From: Pseudomonas sp. ACM7
GTDB taxonomy: Bacteria; Pseudomonadota; Gammaproteobacteria; Pseudomonadales; Pseudomonadaceae
Direction: 5' to 3'
Assembly: GCF_004136015.1 (NCBI RefSeq)
Contig: NZ_CP024866.1
Span: 6,089,772 to 6,123,348 of the forward strand
DNA: 33,577 nt
Positions 8,015-17,575 of this stretch are shown here, piece by piece (within the stretch, counting starts at the first letter, position 1; every line of letters begins with the position of its first letter). Under the pieces are notes generated by a model. The model saw nothing but the letters and a program-made list of their open reading frames with translations. It was not told the origin of the DNA and did not search any database. The position numbers and the translations under genes are program-made.

Positions 8015-8884
8015 TTAGGCGGCCAGTTTACGGCGGTTGTACAAACCACCCAACAAGCCGGTAAAGCATCCGACGAGCAACCCGCCGACGTGGGCCGCAT
8101 TGGCAATTTCACCGAAGCCGATCATCGAGACCAGCCCGGACAGGCACAGCAATAGCCACACCAGCATCATCACCAGCACGCCACGCGGCAGGCTATAAGC
8201 ACGGTTCGGCGAAATCATCTGGAAAATCCAGCAATGCCCGAGCAGGCCATAGAGCACGCCGGACAACCCGCCAAACAGGGTCGGGCCACTGAAATAATAT
8301 TGGCCGTAGTTGGACACAAGACTGAAGAGCAACGTCAGGCCAATCAGGTTGATGCTGCCCTGGCGCGACTCGATGCGTCGCCCCAGTTCCCAGTACCACA
8401 TGCCGTTCATGGCCAGGTGCAGGATGCCGAAGTGGATCAGCATCGGTGTCACCAGACGCCACCATTGCCCCGCCGCCAGGCTGTCAGCCAAGGGCACAAA
8501 GTGGATGTACTCGCCGACAATGCGGTAATCGAGGAAGGTCAGCCAGCGCATCGTGTCGAGGTTTTCGCCCAGCAGCGTCACCGCGCCGACAAGCAGGCTC
8601 AGCAGCAACACGAACGCTGTTGCCTTGGCGTGGCGCAGTTGCTCGACGAAACTTGGGCGCTTTATGGTTTGCGCCACAGGAATGTCCAGCTGTTGATCGG
8701 GATCACCGGCCGGGTAGCGTTCGTACAACGAGCGCACGTCTTCGCTGATGTTGGCCGGCACCCATAGCACTTGCTCACCCGCCTCTTCGCTGACCCGATG
8801 CGGCACCTGCATGCGCTGCAACAGTTTGACGAACCCGCTCAAGTCCACCGCCAGCGGCAGCCGTAAAACAGCAACGGCACTCAT
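8015..8884 (-). CDS. glpG: rhomboid family intramembrane serine protease
   Basis: This 289-residue protein has a cytoplasmic N-terminal domain of about 85 residues followed by roughly six membrane helices, the GlpG layout. The catalytic dyad is visible: Ser208 in GLSGVLYG and His265 in NAAHVGGLL. The oxyanion-side residues His156 and Asn160 appear in HLAMNGMW. These correspond to Ser201, His254, His150 and Asn154 of E. coli GlpG. It would cleave membrane proteins near the periplasmic face of a helix; the substrate is unknown. The gene overlaps the upstream metallophosphoesterase by four bases (ATGA), indicating coupled translation. The symbol is by family resemblance, not proven orthology. 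Confidence 0.92.
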   Translation of the reverse strand: MSAVAVLRLPLAVDLSGFVKLLQRMQVPHRVSEEAGEQVLWVPANISEDVRSLYERYPAGDPDQQLDIPVAQTIKRPSFVEQLRHAKATAFVLLLSLLVGAVTLLGENLDTMRWLTFLDYRIVGEYIHFVPLADSLAAGQWWRLVTPMLIHFGILHLAMNGMWYWELGRRIESRQGSINLIGLTLLFSLVSNYGQYYFSGPTLFGGLSGVLYGLLGHCWIFQMISPNRAYSLPRGVLVMMLVWLLLCLSGLVSMIGFGEIANAAHVGGLLVGCFTGLLGGLYNRRKLAA

Positions 8885-9852
8885 CGCAGCACCTCCGGCC
8901 GCTCGACATCGACCCAGACAAATTTGTGCGGGTCGAGACGGGTTTCCTGGTCCAGGCGGTAGGCGACCAGCTTGCCGTAGAGCACTGCGCTGTAATCCAG
9001 GCAGGCCAGGTTCGGCCGGATCGGCACCGGTTTGCCGCTACGCCAGTAATGGCCCACGAACAACAGTGGCTCGTCGACGCCATAGCGCAGCAAGGTGTTT
9101 TTTTCAGTGGACGACAGCGGCGTCCGGGCCACGGGTTCGGGCAAGGCGTCGGGCTGGAACACAATGTCTCCGTAGGTTTGCGGGTCGTCTTCCCAGAACT
9201 TGGTGCGGAAGAACGAACGCGTCAGGCCATCGCCGCTGGTCATTGTCAGACCATGAGGCAAGCGCATGTCAGTGCCGCGCAGCAGGCGGTCGAACACGGT
9301 GCAGGCGAAACTGCCCGGTACGGCTGAGGCTTGGAGGAAATGTTCATCGACGCAACCGTTGGGGAATAGCGCGCGCAATGGTTCGATCAGCCCCGCGTCC
9401 CAGCAGGCATGCACCACCCGGAAACGCCCGGCATCGACGAACAATGGCATCTCATAGAACCATTGCAGGAAGTCATGCCAGTCAGCCGGATGGTCTTCGA
9501 ATTGGGTCAGGGTTTCGTTCAGCAAACGGGCATGGCGCGGGGTGTGTTCACGCACGAACTGCTTGCCGCTGCCCGGAGGCGCCGGCGTACTCCAGCCGAG
9601 GGCGTTGAATTCATGGTTGCCCATGATGCACAGCGCCTGACCCGCTTCGACCATGTCGTGAACGATGTGCAGCGCTTCGCGAATCCGCGGGCCGCGGTCG
9701 ATGATGTCGCCGACGAACACCGCCATGCGCGACGGATGCCGCCAGACGCCAGCGTGTTTTTGGTAACCGAGCCGGTCGAGCAAGTGCTCAAGGGTCAGAG
9801 CGCAACCGTGCACGTCACCGATCAGGTCGTAGCTTCGCGCGGGATCGAGCAT
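8881..9852 (-). CDS. metallophosphoesterase, Ser/Thr protein phosphatase-like
   Basis: This 323-residue protein has the calcineurin-like metallophosphoesterase signature in order: GDVHG (about residues 12-16), GDIIDRGP (about 48-55) and GNHE (about 77-80), followed by downstream metal-ligand histidines (VVHACWD; FVGHYWRSG). These residues bind a dinuclear metal centre that hydrolyses phosphoesters. The size and GNHE context resemble bacterial PrpA/ApaH-type phosphatases, so a phosphoprotein or dinucleotide substrate is possible. It overlaps nadK by one base (TGATG) and the rhomboid gene by four bases, placing it firmly in the operon. Confidence 0.9.
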   Translation of the reverse strand: MLDPARSYDLIGDVHGCALTLEHLLDRLGYQKHAGVWRHPSRMAVFVGDIIDRGPRIREALHIVHDMVEAGQALCIMGNHEFNALGWSTPAPPGSGKQFVREHTPRHARLLNETLTQFEDHPADWHDFLQWFYEMPLFVDAGRFRVVHACWDAGLIEPLRALFPNGCVDEHFLQASAVPGSFACTVFDRLLRGTDMRLPHGLTMTSGDGLTRSFFRTKFWEDDPQTYGDIVFQPDALPEPVARTPLSSTEKNTLLRYGVDEPLLFVGHYWRSGKPVPIRPNLACLDYSAVLYGKLVAYRLDQETRLDPHKFVWVDVERPEVLR

Positions 9853-10742
9853 CAGTCGCCTCCACCACCCAACTTGCTGCCCCAGCCGAGTTTGGTCCGG
9901 CAGACTTCATAGTAGTTGTGGTCGAGCGGGTGTATCAGCCGCAGCTTCTGGGCCTTCTTGCTGATGGTGATGGTGTCACCCGGCGCGCAGGTGAAGTGGT
10001 TCTGCCCGTCACAGGAGACTTGCGGGTAGATCTGCATATCTTTGGACACGACGATTTTCAGCTCACTGTTGCCATCGACCACGATCGGCCTGCCCGACAA
10101 GGTATGGGGGTACATCGGCACAATCACAATAGCGTCAAGCTTGGGATGCATGATCGGCCCGCCCGCCGACAGCGCGTAGGCGGTCGAACCGGTGGGCGTA
10201 GCGACGATCAGGCCGTCGGCCTTCTGGCTGCAGACGAACTGGCCGTCGATGTACAGTTCGAACTCGATCATCCGCGTCGACTTGCCGGGGTGCAGCACCA
10301 CGTCGTTCAGCGCGTCGCCCTGACCAATGGCCTCGGCGTGACGACGAACTTCGGCTTGCAGCAGGAAGCGATTTTCCACCAGATAGTGGCCGTCGAGCAC
10401 CTCGGCGACTTTGACTTCCAGTTCATCGGGGCGAATATCGGTCAGGAAGCCCAGGCTGCCACGGTTGATGCCGAGCACCGGAATATTGTGTCGGGCCAAT
10501 GCCCGCGCGGCGCCCAACAGGCTGCCGTCACCACCGACCACAATCACCATGTCACACACTTCGCCGAGCATCTTGCGCGACGAAGTTTGCAAGCCATGCC
10601 CCGGCAGCACTTCGGCGATGGTGTCTTCGAGGATCACGTGCAGGTGACGATCGAGCAGAAACCGTTTCAGTCGGCGAACGGTATCCAGCACCTGAGAACT
10701 GCCCAGGCGACCGATGATGCCGATATTACGAAATTGCTCCAT
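9852..10742 (-). CDS. nadK: NAD kinase
   Basis: This 296-residue cytoplasmic enzyme phosphorylates NAD+ to NADP+. The diagnostic GGDGS motif is at residues 70-74 (VVVGGDGSLLGAARAL). The conserved NE/D-type motif appears as LNDVVLH, and the Gly-rich segment as ATPTGSTAYALSAGGPI. Length matches bacterial NadK (about 290). AGGA lies close upstream of the ATG. It appears to head the minus-strand unit that runs through to pepN, with a promoter in the 107-bp divergent gap shared with the DUF1853 gene. Confidence 0.97.
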   Translation of the reverse strand: MEQFRNIGIIGRLGSSQVLDTVRRLKRFLLDRHLHVILEDTIAEVLPGHGLQTSSRKMLGEVCDMVIVVGGDGSLLGAARALARHNIPVLGINRGSLGFLTDIRPDELEVKVAEVLDGHYLVENRFLLQAEVRRHAEAIGQGDALNDVVLHPGKSTRMIEFELYIDGQFVCSQKADGLIVATPTGSTAYALSAGGPIMHPKLDAIVIVPMYPHTLSGRPIVVDGNSELKIVVSKDMQIYPQVSCDGQNHFTCAPGDTITISKKAQKLRLIHPLDHNYYEVCRTKLGWGSKLGGGGD

Positions 10743-10834
10743 GAGGTTCCTGCGCGGCGGCGAAAAACACGATTATGGGCGAAAGCGCGGGATAGACAAA
10801 ATCCTTTCAGCCACAGCGGTGTACTCACGATTGA

Positions 10835-11800
<966 letters not shown>

Positions 11801-11846
11801 GTCTTTTAGCGTCTGGGCTGGCCCTATCGTCGGAACGCCGCCCGGA

Positions 11847-11914
11847 CCAAGCTCGCTCCCACATTTGATCTCCTTTTGGCGAAGATCCCTGTGGGAGCGA
11901 GCTTGCTCGCGAAG
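11847..11914. repeat. REPIN, left arm partly decayed
   Basis: The right REP is intact (11890-11914, GTGGGAGCGAGCTTGCTCGCGAA). The left one keeps only AAGCTCGCTCCCACAT (11849-11864) and has lost its hairpin half, reading CCCGGACC where TCGCGAGC is expected. It lies between the convergent DUF1853 and arsB genes. Confidence 0.85.
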
Positions 11915-11927
11915 GAGCCGACGCGGT

Positions 11928-13211
11928 CTAAACCGATAACCGCAATGCCAAAGCCGCCAACGTCACCAACAACACCGGCACCGTCAGCACAATCCCGACC
12001 TTGAAGTAATACCCCCAGCCGATCCGAATGCTCTTGCGCTCCAGCACATGCAACCACAGCAACGTCGCCAGGCTGCCGATCGGCGTAATCTTCGGCCCCA
12101 GGTCACTGCCGATGACGTTGGCGTAGATCATCGCGTCCTTCACCACCCCGGTCGCCTGGCTGGCATCGATCGACAGCAAACCGATCAGCACCGTCGGCAG
12201 ATTGTTCATCATCGACGACAGCAGCGCCGTCAGCACGCCCGTGCCCATGGCCGCGCCCCACACGCCGTAACCGGCAAAACCATCCAGCCATCCGGCCAGA
12301 TACCCCGTGAGCCCGGCGTTGCGCAGGCCATAGACCACCAGGTACATGCCCAGCGAGAAAATCACGATATGCCACGGCGCTTCTTTGATGACTTTGCGCG
12401 TGGAAATCTTGTGACCTCGGGCGGCAATGGCCAGTAGCAACGCCGCGCACACCGCAGAAATGGCACTGATCGGAATCCCCAGCGGTTCCAGCGCGAAGCA
12501 GCCGAGCAGCAGAATCACCAACACGGCCCAACCGGCATAAAACGTGGCGCTGTCGTGGATCGCAGAAGCCGGATGCGCCAGTTGCTCGGGGTCGTAATCC
12601 TTGGGAATGTCACGACGGAAAAACCACATCAGCATCGCCAGGGTTGCCGCGACACTCACCAGGTTGACCGGGATCATCACCGCCGCGTAACGGTTGAAAC
12701 TGATGTGGAAGAAGTCCGCGGAAACGATGTTCACCAGGTTCGACACCACCAACGGCAGACTCGCCGTGTCAGCGATGAAACCGGCGCCCATGACGAACGC
12801 CAGGGTCGCCGCCGGGGAAAAGCGCAACGCCAGCAGCATGGAAATCACGATGGGTGTGAGAATCAGCGCTGCCCCGTCGTTGGCGAACAACGCCGAGACC
12901 AACGCACCGAGCAGCACCATATAAGCAAACAGCTTGCGTCCGCTGCCCCGCCCCCAACGGGCGACGTGCAGCGCCGCCCAGGCGAAGAACCCCGCCTCGT
13001 CCAGCAACAGACTGATGACAATTAGCGCGACAAAGGTCCCGGTGGCGTTCCAGATAATCTGCCACACCAGCGGGATATCGCTCAGGTGTACGACCCCGAA
13101 AATCAGCGCAAGTACCGCGCCGAATACCGCACTCCAGCCGACGCCAAGGCCTTTTGGCTGCCAGATCACCAAGGTGATGGTCAGCAGGAAAATCAACGAT
13201 GCGGTCAGCAT
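11928..13211 (-). CDS. arsB: ArsB-type arsenite/antimonite efflux permease
   Basis: This 427-residue inner-membrane protein has about 11-12 hydrophobic segments. It matches ArsB in length and in motifs such as [52 protein letters not shown] and [13 protein letters not shown]...[30 protein letters not shown]. It exports As(III)/Sb(III) by exchange with protons, or with ArsA where present. I chose the ATG at 13211 because the hydrophobic N terminus ([17 protein letters not shown]) and the exact family length fit. The longer frame to 13298 lacks support. No arsR, arsC or arsH is found in the window, so this is a stand-alone copy. The 5' side carries a long palindrome. Confidence 0.93.
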   Translation of the reverse strand: MLTASLIFLLTITLVIWQPKGLGVGWSAVFGAVLALIFGVVHLSDIPLVWQIIWNATGTFVALIVISLLLDEAGFFAWAALHVARWGRGSGRKLFAYMVLLGALVSALFANDGAALILTPIVISMLLALRFSPAATLAFVMGAGFIADTASLPLVVSNLVNIVSADFFHISFNRYAAVMIPVNLVSVAATLAMLMWFFRRDIPKDYDPEQLAHPASAIHDSATFYAGWAVLVILLLGCFALEPLGIPISAISAVCAALLLAIAARGHKISTRKVIKEAPWHIVIFSLGMYLVVYGLRNAGLTGYLAGWLDGFAGYGVWGAAMGTGVLTALLSSMMNNLPTVLIGLLSIDASQATGVVKDAMIYANVIGSDLGPKITPIGSLATLLWLHVLERKSIRIGWGYYFKVGIVLTVPVLLVTLAALALRLSV

Positions 13212-13472
13212 GCAGTGCAGCCTTGTCGGAAAAGCAAACCGCGATTCAGCCGCAACACACGAGCGGAGTAAAGCCCAAACTTGCTGCCTCCCCCTCAACG
13301 CACCGGGCTCGATGTAGCAGCTGCCGAGCCTGCGAGGCTGCGTTCGGCGACGCAGTCGTCGTGAAATCAGGCACTGCGGTGTCCCAGGAATACCGCGTTC
13401 GCAGGGTTTACGACGACTTCGTCGCCGAACGCAGCCTCGCGGGCTCGGCAGCTGCTACGACAGATCGGTGTG
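13212..13472. other. intergenic region upstream of arsB
   Basis: A 261-bp gap between two minus-strand genes. The first 100 bp upstream of arsB should hold its promoter, though I see no clear ArsR-type operator. The rest is filled by the long palindrome at 13313-13459. Confidence 0.6.
13313..13459. repeat. long imperfect palindrome (about 50-bp arms)
   Basis: The left arm (13313-13362, starting TGTAGCAGCTGCCGAGCC) and the right arm (13410-13459, ending GGCTCGGCAGCTGCTACG) are reverse complements apart from about two or three mismatches, with a spacer of about 47 bp. The outer GTAGCAGCTGCCGAG resembles a second Pseudomonas REP class seen as doublets. It could also fold as a strong hairpin between the DUF2855 stop and arsB. 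Confidence 0.85.
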
Positions 13473-14576
13473 CTATAGCCGGATCACATGGCCCTCGATC
13501 GGTGCGATTTGGCCGTGGAACAGCCTGGAAATCACGCTCTGCGCGGCTTCATAGCCTTTGCTCTCGACCACTTCCAGCAATGGTTTATCAGCCGCCGTCA
13601 ATTGCCGGTAGAAACGCTGCAAACCCTCACCAATATGCTGACTGACTCCTTCCGCCCCCCACTCGGTATTGCGCTTGCGGATCTGGATCGGCGCAAAAAA
13701 GAACACCGGTTGCGGCCCCTCGATGGCCGTCAATCGAGCCTCATCGGTGCTTTGCGCAGAACCGGCGAAACAGCTGTAAACCAACTGCCCGGCAAAATGC
13801 TGGTGGACCTGATCACGTAAATTCAGGCCGCCGGAAAAATCCACATACAACGTAGGGCGGTCATTGGCCAGGCTCGCCAGTTCTGCGTAGGCCACCGTTC
13901 GCTCATAACAACCGAGCTTCTCGACAAACGCCTTGTTGCCGGTCGAGGTCAGCGCCACCCGCTCCAGGTCAGGGTGATTTTCCAGGCAGACCGCCGTGCC
14001 ATAGGCGGTTTTACTCGACGCGCTGGAGAACACCAGCCGGGTTGCGCCGAAGAACTGCTTGTCCTGCAGGAAATCCGCCAGCATCGACGAGGTCAGGAAC
14101 AGCGGTTTGAGCAATATCTGCAGGTTTTCGGTTTCTGGGCTGTAGTACGAATCCCAACTGCAACGGGTGTATTGATTGTAAGCCGACGTCAGTGCCTGCC
14201 GATGCTCGGCGGCGTCATAGAAACCACGCTCGGTGACCCGTTCCGGGCGCATCCACAGATGGCTGGCAATCGGAAAATACCCGTAGAAACGCTCCCCGAC
14301 TTTGATACCGGCCACATCAGACGCCACGACATCGGCAAAACCCCACGCCGGGACGTGTCCCCATTCCGCCAACCCTGTAGGAAAGAATTCCCAGTAGTTC
14401 ATCGAATTGCCATAGGCCGCGTAGGTAATGTTGTTGGTGGTCAACGCGCACCGGTCGATCTTGAAAATCACCTCGCCGGCAGCCGGAATCAGGCTACGTT
14501 GCTCCTGCTCGATTCGGCTTTGGTCAAGGGCGTTTTTGCGGGTGATCAGCCGTGTTACCGTGCTCGGACTTTGCAT
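13473..14576 (-). CDS. DUF2855 family protein, MDR/alcohol-dehydrogenase-like
   Basis: This 367-residue protein belongs to DUF2855. The N-terminal half (VIFKIDRCALTTNNITYAAYG...WGFADVVASDVAGIKVGERFYGYFP) resembles the GroES-like domain of medium-chain dehydrogenases. LVFSSASSKTAYG sits where a nucleotide-binding crossover would be, but the usual GxGxxG is missing, so cofactor use is unclear. The ATG has AGGAG eight bases upstream. A TetR-type gene diverges 55 bp away and is the likely regulator. The reaction catalysed is unknown. Confidence 0.88.
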   Translation of the reverse strand: MQSPSTVTRLITRKNALDQSRIEQEQRSLIPAAGEVIFKIDRCALTTNNITYAAYGNSMNYWEFFPTGLAEWGHVPAWGFADVVASDVAGIKVGERFYGYFPIASHLWMRPERVTERGFYDAAEHRQALTSAYNQYTRCSWDSYYSPETENLQILLKPLFLTSSMLADFLQDKQFFGATRLVFSSASSKTAYGTAVCLENHPDLERVALTSTGNKAFVEKLGCYERTVAYAELASLANDRPTLYVDFSGGLNLRDQVHQHFAGQLVYSCFAGSAQSTDEARLTAIEGPQPVFFFAPIQIRKRNTEWGAEGVSQHIGEGLQRFYRQLTAADKPLLEVVESKGYEAAQSVISRLFHGQIAPIEGHVIRL

Positions 14577-14631
14577 CTTTCAGACTCCTGCTGCGAGTGA
14601 ATGGCGGGTAGCACCAGAGTAGTGGCAGCCA

Positions 14632-14994
14632 ATGAAGAGCGGGTTCGGAAACACCAAGGGCATCGCGCCCACCCTCAATCCCCGCGCAAAGCCGCTGAAA
14701 CGGCCGAGCCAGGCTCGGGCGATTTTCACCGTAGAGGCGATTTACGAAGCATTTGTTCGGATTTGGCAGCGCGACGGCTGGTCGGGGTTGACCACGCGTG
14801 CGGTGGCCCTGGAAGCAGGCGTCGCCATTGGCACGTTGTACGATTACTTCCCGAGCAAGGAAGCCATTGATGCCTGGCTAATCACGGCTTGGGGCGGGCG
14901 CCGTTATTGCGTCAGCGCACAACCTGCGGCGGCGCAAACCGCCGCATGGCTGCTGGAGATCGAATCGATGATCTGTGGCCGGCTCCGTGGCTAA
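14632..14994 (+). pseudogene. TetR-family regulator, truncated C-terminal domain
   Basis: The 120-residue product has a good TetR helix-turn-helix (about residues 30-85: FTVEAIYEAFVRIWQRDGWSGLTTRAVALEAGVAIGTLYDYFPSKEAI). The ligand-binding and dimerisation domain, normally another 120-140 residues, is reduced to about 35 unrecognisable residues. Other frames after the HTH meet stops quickly, so a simple frameshift does not restore it; an internal deletion fits better. The gene ends seven bases before the convergent chrR stop, leaving no room for a full-length domain. It diverges from the DUF2855 gene and probably derives from its regulator. It may be a broken gene or a small DNA-binding protein. 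Confidence 0.7.
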
Positions 14995-15001
14995 ATGAGC
15001 G

Positions 15002-15562
15002 TCATTGCTTTTTATGCTGCTCGACCCATTGCCCATAGGCATTGATGAATTTTTGCAAAAACGGTTTTAGCGACTCGGACAGGTTACCTGCCTCGTCGAA
15101 CGCTGAACCGGCGCCGCTCAGATAGGCTTCCGGTTGCTGCATGCACGGCACATCCAGAAACACCATGGACTGGCGCAGGTGATGGTTGGCGCCAAAACCA
15201 CCGATAGCGCCCGGCGAAGCACTGATCACCGCTCCGGCCTTGCCGCTCCAGGCACTCTTGCCATAGGGACGCGAACCCACATCGATCGCGTTCTTCATCG
15301 GCGCAGGCACCGAACGGTTGTATTCGGGGGTCACGAACAGCACCGCGTCGGATGAGCTCACTTGTTGCCGGAAAGTGCTGTAGGCTGCCGGCGGTGAAGC
15401 GCCATCGATGTCCTCGTTGTAGAGCGGCAGATCGCCGATTTCGACGATAACCAGTTTGAGATTGGCAGGCGCTAGCTCGGCCAGGGCCAGCGCCACCTTG
15501 CGATTGATCGATTCCTTTCTCAAGCTGCCGACCAGTACTGCGATCTTATAGACGTTGCTCAT
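15002..15562 (-). CDS. chrR: NADPH-dependent FMN reductase, ChrR-like
   Basis: This 186-residue flavodoxin-fold reductase has LVGSLRKESINRKVA near the N terminus (FMN phosphate loop), LPLYNEDIDG, TPEYNRSVPAPMKNAIDVGSRPYG and SPGAIGGFGANHHLRQ. Length and motifs match Pseudomonas ChrR, a quinone reductase that also reduces chromate and other oxidants and limits one-electron redox cycling. It faces the truncated TetR gene tail to tail and diverges from the small ORF at 15738. Neighbouring arsB and chrR might suggest a metal-stress patch, but there is no sign of joint regulation. Confidence 0.92.
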   Translation of the reverse strand: MSNVYKIAVLVGSLRKESINRKVALALAELAPANLKLVIVEIGDLPLYNEDIDGASPPAAYSTFRQQVSSSDAVLFVTPEYNRSVPAPMKNAIDVGSRPYGKSAWSGKAGAVISASPGAIGGFGANHHLRQSMVFLDVPCMQQPEAYLSGAGSAFDEAGNLSESLKPFLQKFINAYGQWVEQHKKQ

Positions 15563-15737
15563 GGAAGATTCTCGACTGTCGATGGAAAGAGCTTGTAGTT
15601 ATAGATGACGATTCAACCAGTGGGCGACTGAAAAACGCCGCCCCTGACTATTTTTTTCCTGTAGGAAAACTTACCTCGCCCAACCACGGTCTACAGAGCC
15701 GCAAATTGAGTGATTTATCCCCAGAGGTTCTAAGCAG

Positions 15738-15998
15738 ATGGCAGCAGTACTCGTCGGTCAGTTCCATGCAAGAGACGCGGAAGGCCGCGTTTATTCCGTG
15801 CATGAGTTCCAGGAATCCACCCCGTCGGCAGACGGCCTCACTGGCTCGGTGCCTGTCACCACTTATAAGCTGGCCATTGGCGATCGCGTTAAAAAGCTCG
15901 ATGACAACCAGTTTTTGCTGGTGCAATCGGACGTCACTATCGTGCGCGAGCCCGACACCTATGTCGGCAGCCGGCCGGAAACCAACGTCGCGTCATAA
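15738..15998 (+). CDS. small conserved-looking hypothetical protein
   Basis: The 86-residue product (MAAVLVGQFHARDAEGRVYSVHEFQE...VTTYKLAIGDRVKKLDDNQFLLVQSDVTIVRE) is acidic to neutral, without membrane segment or signal peptide. GAGG lies ten bases before the ATG. Codon use matches core genes and there is no overlapping gene, so it is likely real. The alternation of short strands suggests a small beta-rich fold. I do not recognise a family with certainty. It precedes a LysR gene by about 90 bp in the same direction. Confidence 0.75.
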   Translation: MAAVLVGQFHARDAEGRVYSVHEFQESTPSADGLTGSVPVTTYKLAIGDRVKKLDDNQFLLVQSDVTIVREPDTYVGSRPETNVAS

Positions 15999-16087
15999 CC
16001 CCCGTGTTATGAGCAGAAGTCATATGCGCGCACTTGAGTTAGGATTCAGCCACTGACTCCCTCACCTGCTGAACATGGACTTCACGC

Positions 16088-16981
16088 ATGCGTTTACGTC
16101 ATATCGAAGTGATCCAGGCGCTCCTGCAGACCGGTCACCTGGGCACCGCCGCCGAATGGCTGCAGTTGCCTGTGGCCGAAGTCGAAGGGATTCTGCGCGA
16201 CGCCGAGGATCAGTTGGGTTTCATGCTGTTTTCCAGCGTGCGTGGACGCTTGCAGGCTACGCGCGAGGCGCGGGAGTTGCAGGTCCAGATCGCCCACGTC
16301 TATGAAGCGCTCGAGCCGGTCCAGCGGCTGGCCAACAGCCTCAAGCAATATCAGGCTCCGCCCTTGCGAATCGTCTGCACGCCGCCCCTGGCACAGCAGC
16401 TATTGCCACAGAGCATTGCCGCCCTGCGCCGACGCCTTCCTGACGCGCCTTGCACCCTTCTGAGCCAACCGACTCGCGAAATCGTCAGAAACCTGCTGCT
16501 GCGCGAAAGCGATCTGGGCCTGAGCCTGCATGACCCCGATCACGCCGACATTCATTGCCAAGTGATCGCCCAGGGGAAACTTCAGTTGCTCGCGCCCCAC
16601 GGCTGGTTGCAACCCAAACAAAAGTACATCGCGCTGCAGGACCTGGCCGGCCAATCGATGGTTGGCCTGGAAGGTCATGATCTGCTGAGCCCGGCGCTGG
16701 AAAACAAGCTGCATGCTCTGCGCCCTGCCCCGGTCATTCAGACCCGGGTACAGACTCACCAGATGATGCGCAGCATGGTCGAGGCCGGTGAAGGCCTGGC
16801 CATCGTCGACCCTTTCACCGCCCTCGGGGCCAAATCGGCCGGGCTGGATGCTTGCCCGCTGGCGCCGGCCGTGCCGATCAGCCTGTATGCCTTGACCCTC
16901 AACAACGGCGAGCCATCGCCAGCGGTTCAGGCATTGCTGGGCATCATCACGGAACAAGCCGTGGCGATGTTGGCGAACTAA
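16088..16981 (+). CDS. LysR-family transcriptional regulator
   Basis: The 297-residue protein has an N-terminal winged HTH (MRLRHIEVIQALLQTGHLGTAAEWLQLPVAEVEGILRDAEDQLGFMLF). A LysR substrate-binding domain follows from about residue 90 (LRIVCTPPLAQQLLPQSIAALRRRLP...DLGLSLHD...GEGLAIVDPF). The length is standard. The HTH is slightly divergent (AEWLQLPVAEVEG in place of the usual A-LnvsQPAlS). Its 3' end overlaps the end of the convergent GNAT gene by 35 bp. No obvious divergent target gene is adjacent, so its regulon cannot be inferred from position. Confidence 0.9.
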   Translation: MRLRHIEVIQALLQTGHLGTAAEWLQLPVAEVEGILRDAEDQLGFMLFSSVRGRLQATREARELQVQIAHVYEALEPVQRLANSLKQYQAPPLRIVCTPPLAQQLLPQSIAALRRRLPDAPCTLLSQPTREIVRNLLLRESDLGLSLHDPDHADIHCQVIAQGKLQLLAPHGWLQPKQKYIALQDLAGQSMVGLEGHDLLSPALENKLHALRPAPVIQTRVQTHQMMRSMVEAGEGLAIVDPFTALGAKSAGLDACPLAPAVPISLYALTLNNGEPSPAVQALLGIITEQAVAMLAN

Positions 16982-17561
16982 GCGGCGCTTCCAGCGGATT
17001 ATCGAACAATCGATACCAGAACAGCGCCACTTCGGCGGTGTTCGGATCGATTCCGCGATAACGCAGATGATCGATTCCGCCCAAGACGTAACCGCGGCGC
17101 TCATAGAGCAGGCAGGCTCCCAGGTTGTTGTTCTGGGTTTCGAGCATGATGCCCGGCAGTTTCTTTTTGCGGCTCCAGAACTGCGCCACATCCAGCAACG
17201 CCTTGGCCACGCCATGACGACGCGCTGGCGCATGCACCGCCAACTCGTCGATATGGGCAAAGCCGTTCCAGTTGGTACTGACCACCAGGTGACCCACGGG
17301 CTCATCATCGAGATAAGCCATGAAAATCGCGCTGTCAGCGGCATCGCGGAAACTGCTGAACTCTTCGGGGTCAATGCCGTAGCACTTGCGATAGGGCGTG
17401 ATCGGCGTCACCGGCCACTGCTCCACCGGTTTGCCGATTTCGGCTGCGCCGTAGGCCGCGACTTCAAAACTGAAATCACTGCCCCAGATGTAGGCTGCAA
17501 AACCATCGTCGGCAACGCGCACCGACAGCCCTGGGTATTTCGGATTCATGATCGGTTGCAT
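16947..17561 (-). CDS. GNAT acetyltransferase, streptothricin-acetyltransferase-like
   Basis: This protein of about 204 residues has the GNAT core: DDEPVGHLVVS (beta4), IDELAVHAPARRHGVAKALLDVA (acetyl-CoA pyrophosphate loop, R-x-x-G-x-A) and LETQNNNLGACLLYERRGYVLGGIDHLRYRG...EVALFWYRLF. The LETQ-NN--A---YE--G and E-ALFWY blocks are the pattern of Sat/streptothricin acetyltransferases. Whether it acts on an antibiotic or on an endogenous amine or lysine is unknown. It follows ldcA closely: the ATG at 17561 is 14 bp after the ldcA stop, with AGGA about 11 bases upstream. An ATG at 17579 overlaps the ldcA stop (ATGA) and is a plausible alternative. Cotranscription with a lysine decarboxylase could hint at polyamine or diamine acetylation. 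Confidence 0.86.
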   Translation of the reverse strand: MQPIMNPKYPGLSVRVADDGFAAYIWGSDFSFEVAAYGAAEIGKPVEQWPVTPITPYRKCYGIDPEEFSSFRDAADSAIFMAYLDDEPVGHLVVSTNWNGFAHIDELAVHAPARRHGVAKALLDVAQFWSRKKKLPGIMLETQNNNLGACLLYERRGYVLGGIDHLRYRGIDPNTAEVALFWYRLFDNPLEAPLSSPTSPRLVP

Positions 17562-17575
17562 ACTGGGAAAGGTCC

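Noticed and set aside
14601..14870. 89-codon frame overlapping the TetR gene
   Set aside because: It is in another frame with Arg/His-rich content, while the TetR frame has a clear HTH.
14860..14994. A frameshift as the cause of the short TetR protein
   Set aside because: The other two frames meet stops shortly after the HTH, so a deletion fits better than a single-base shift.
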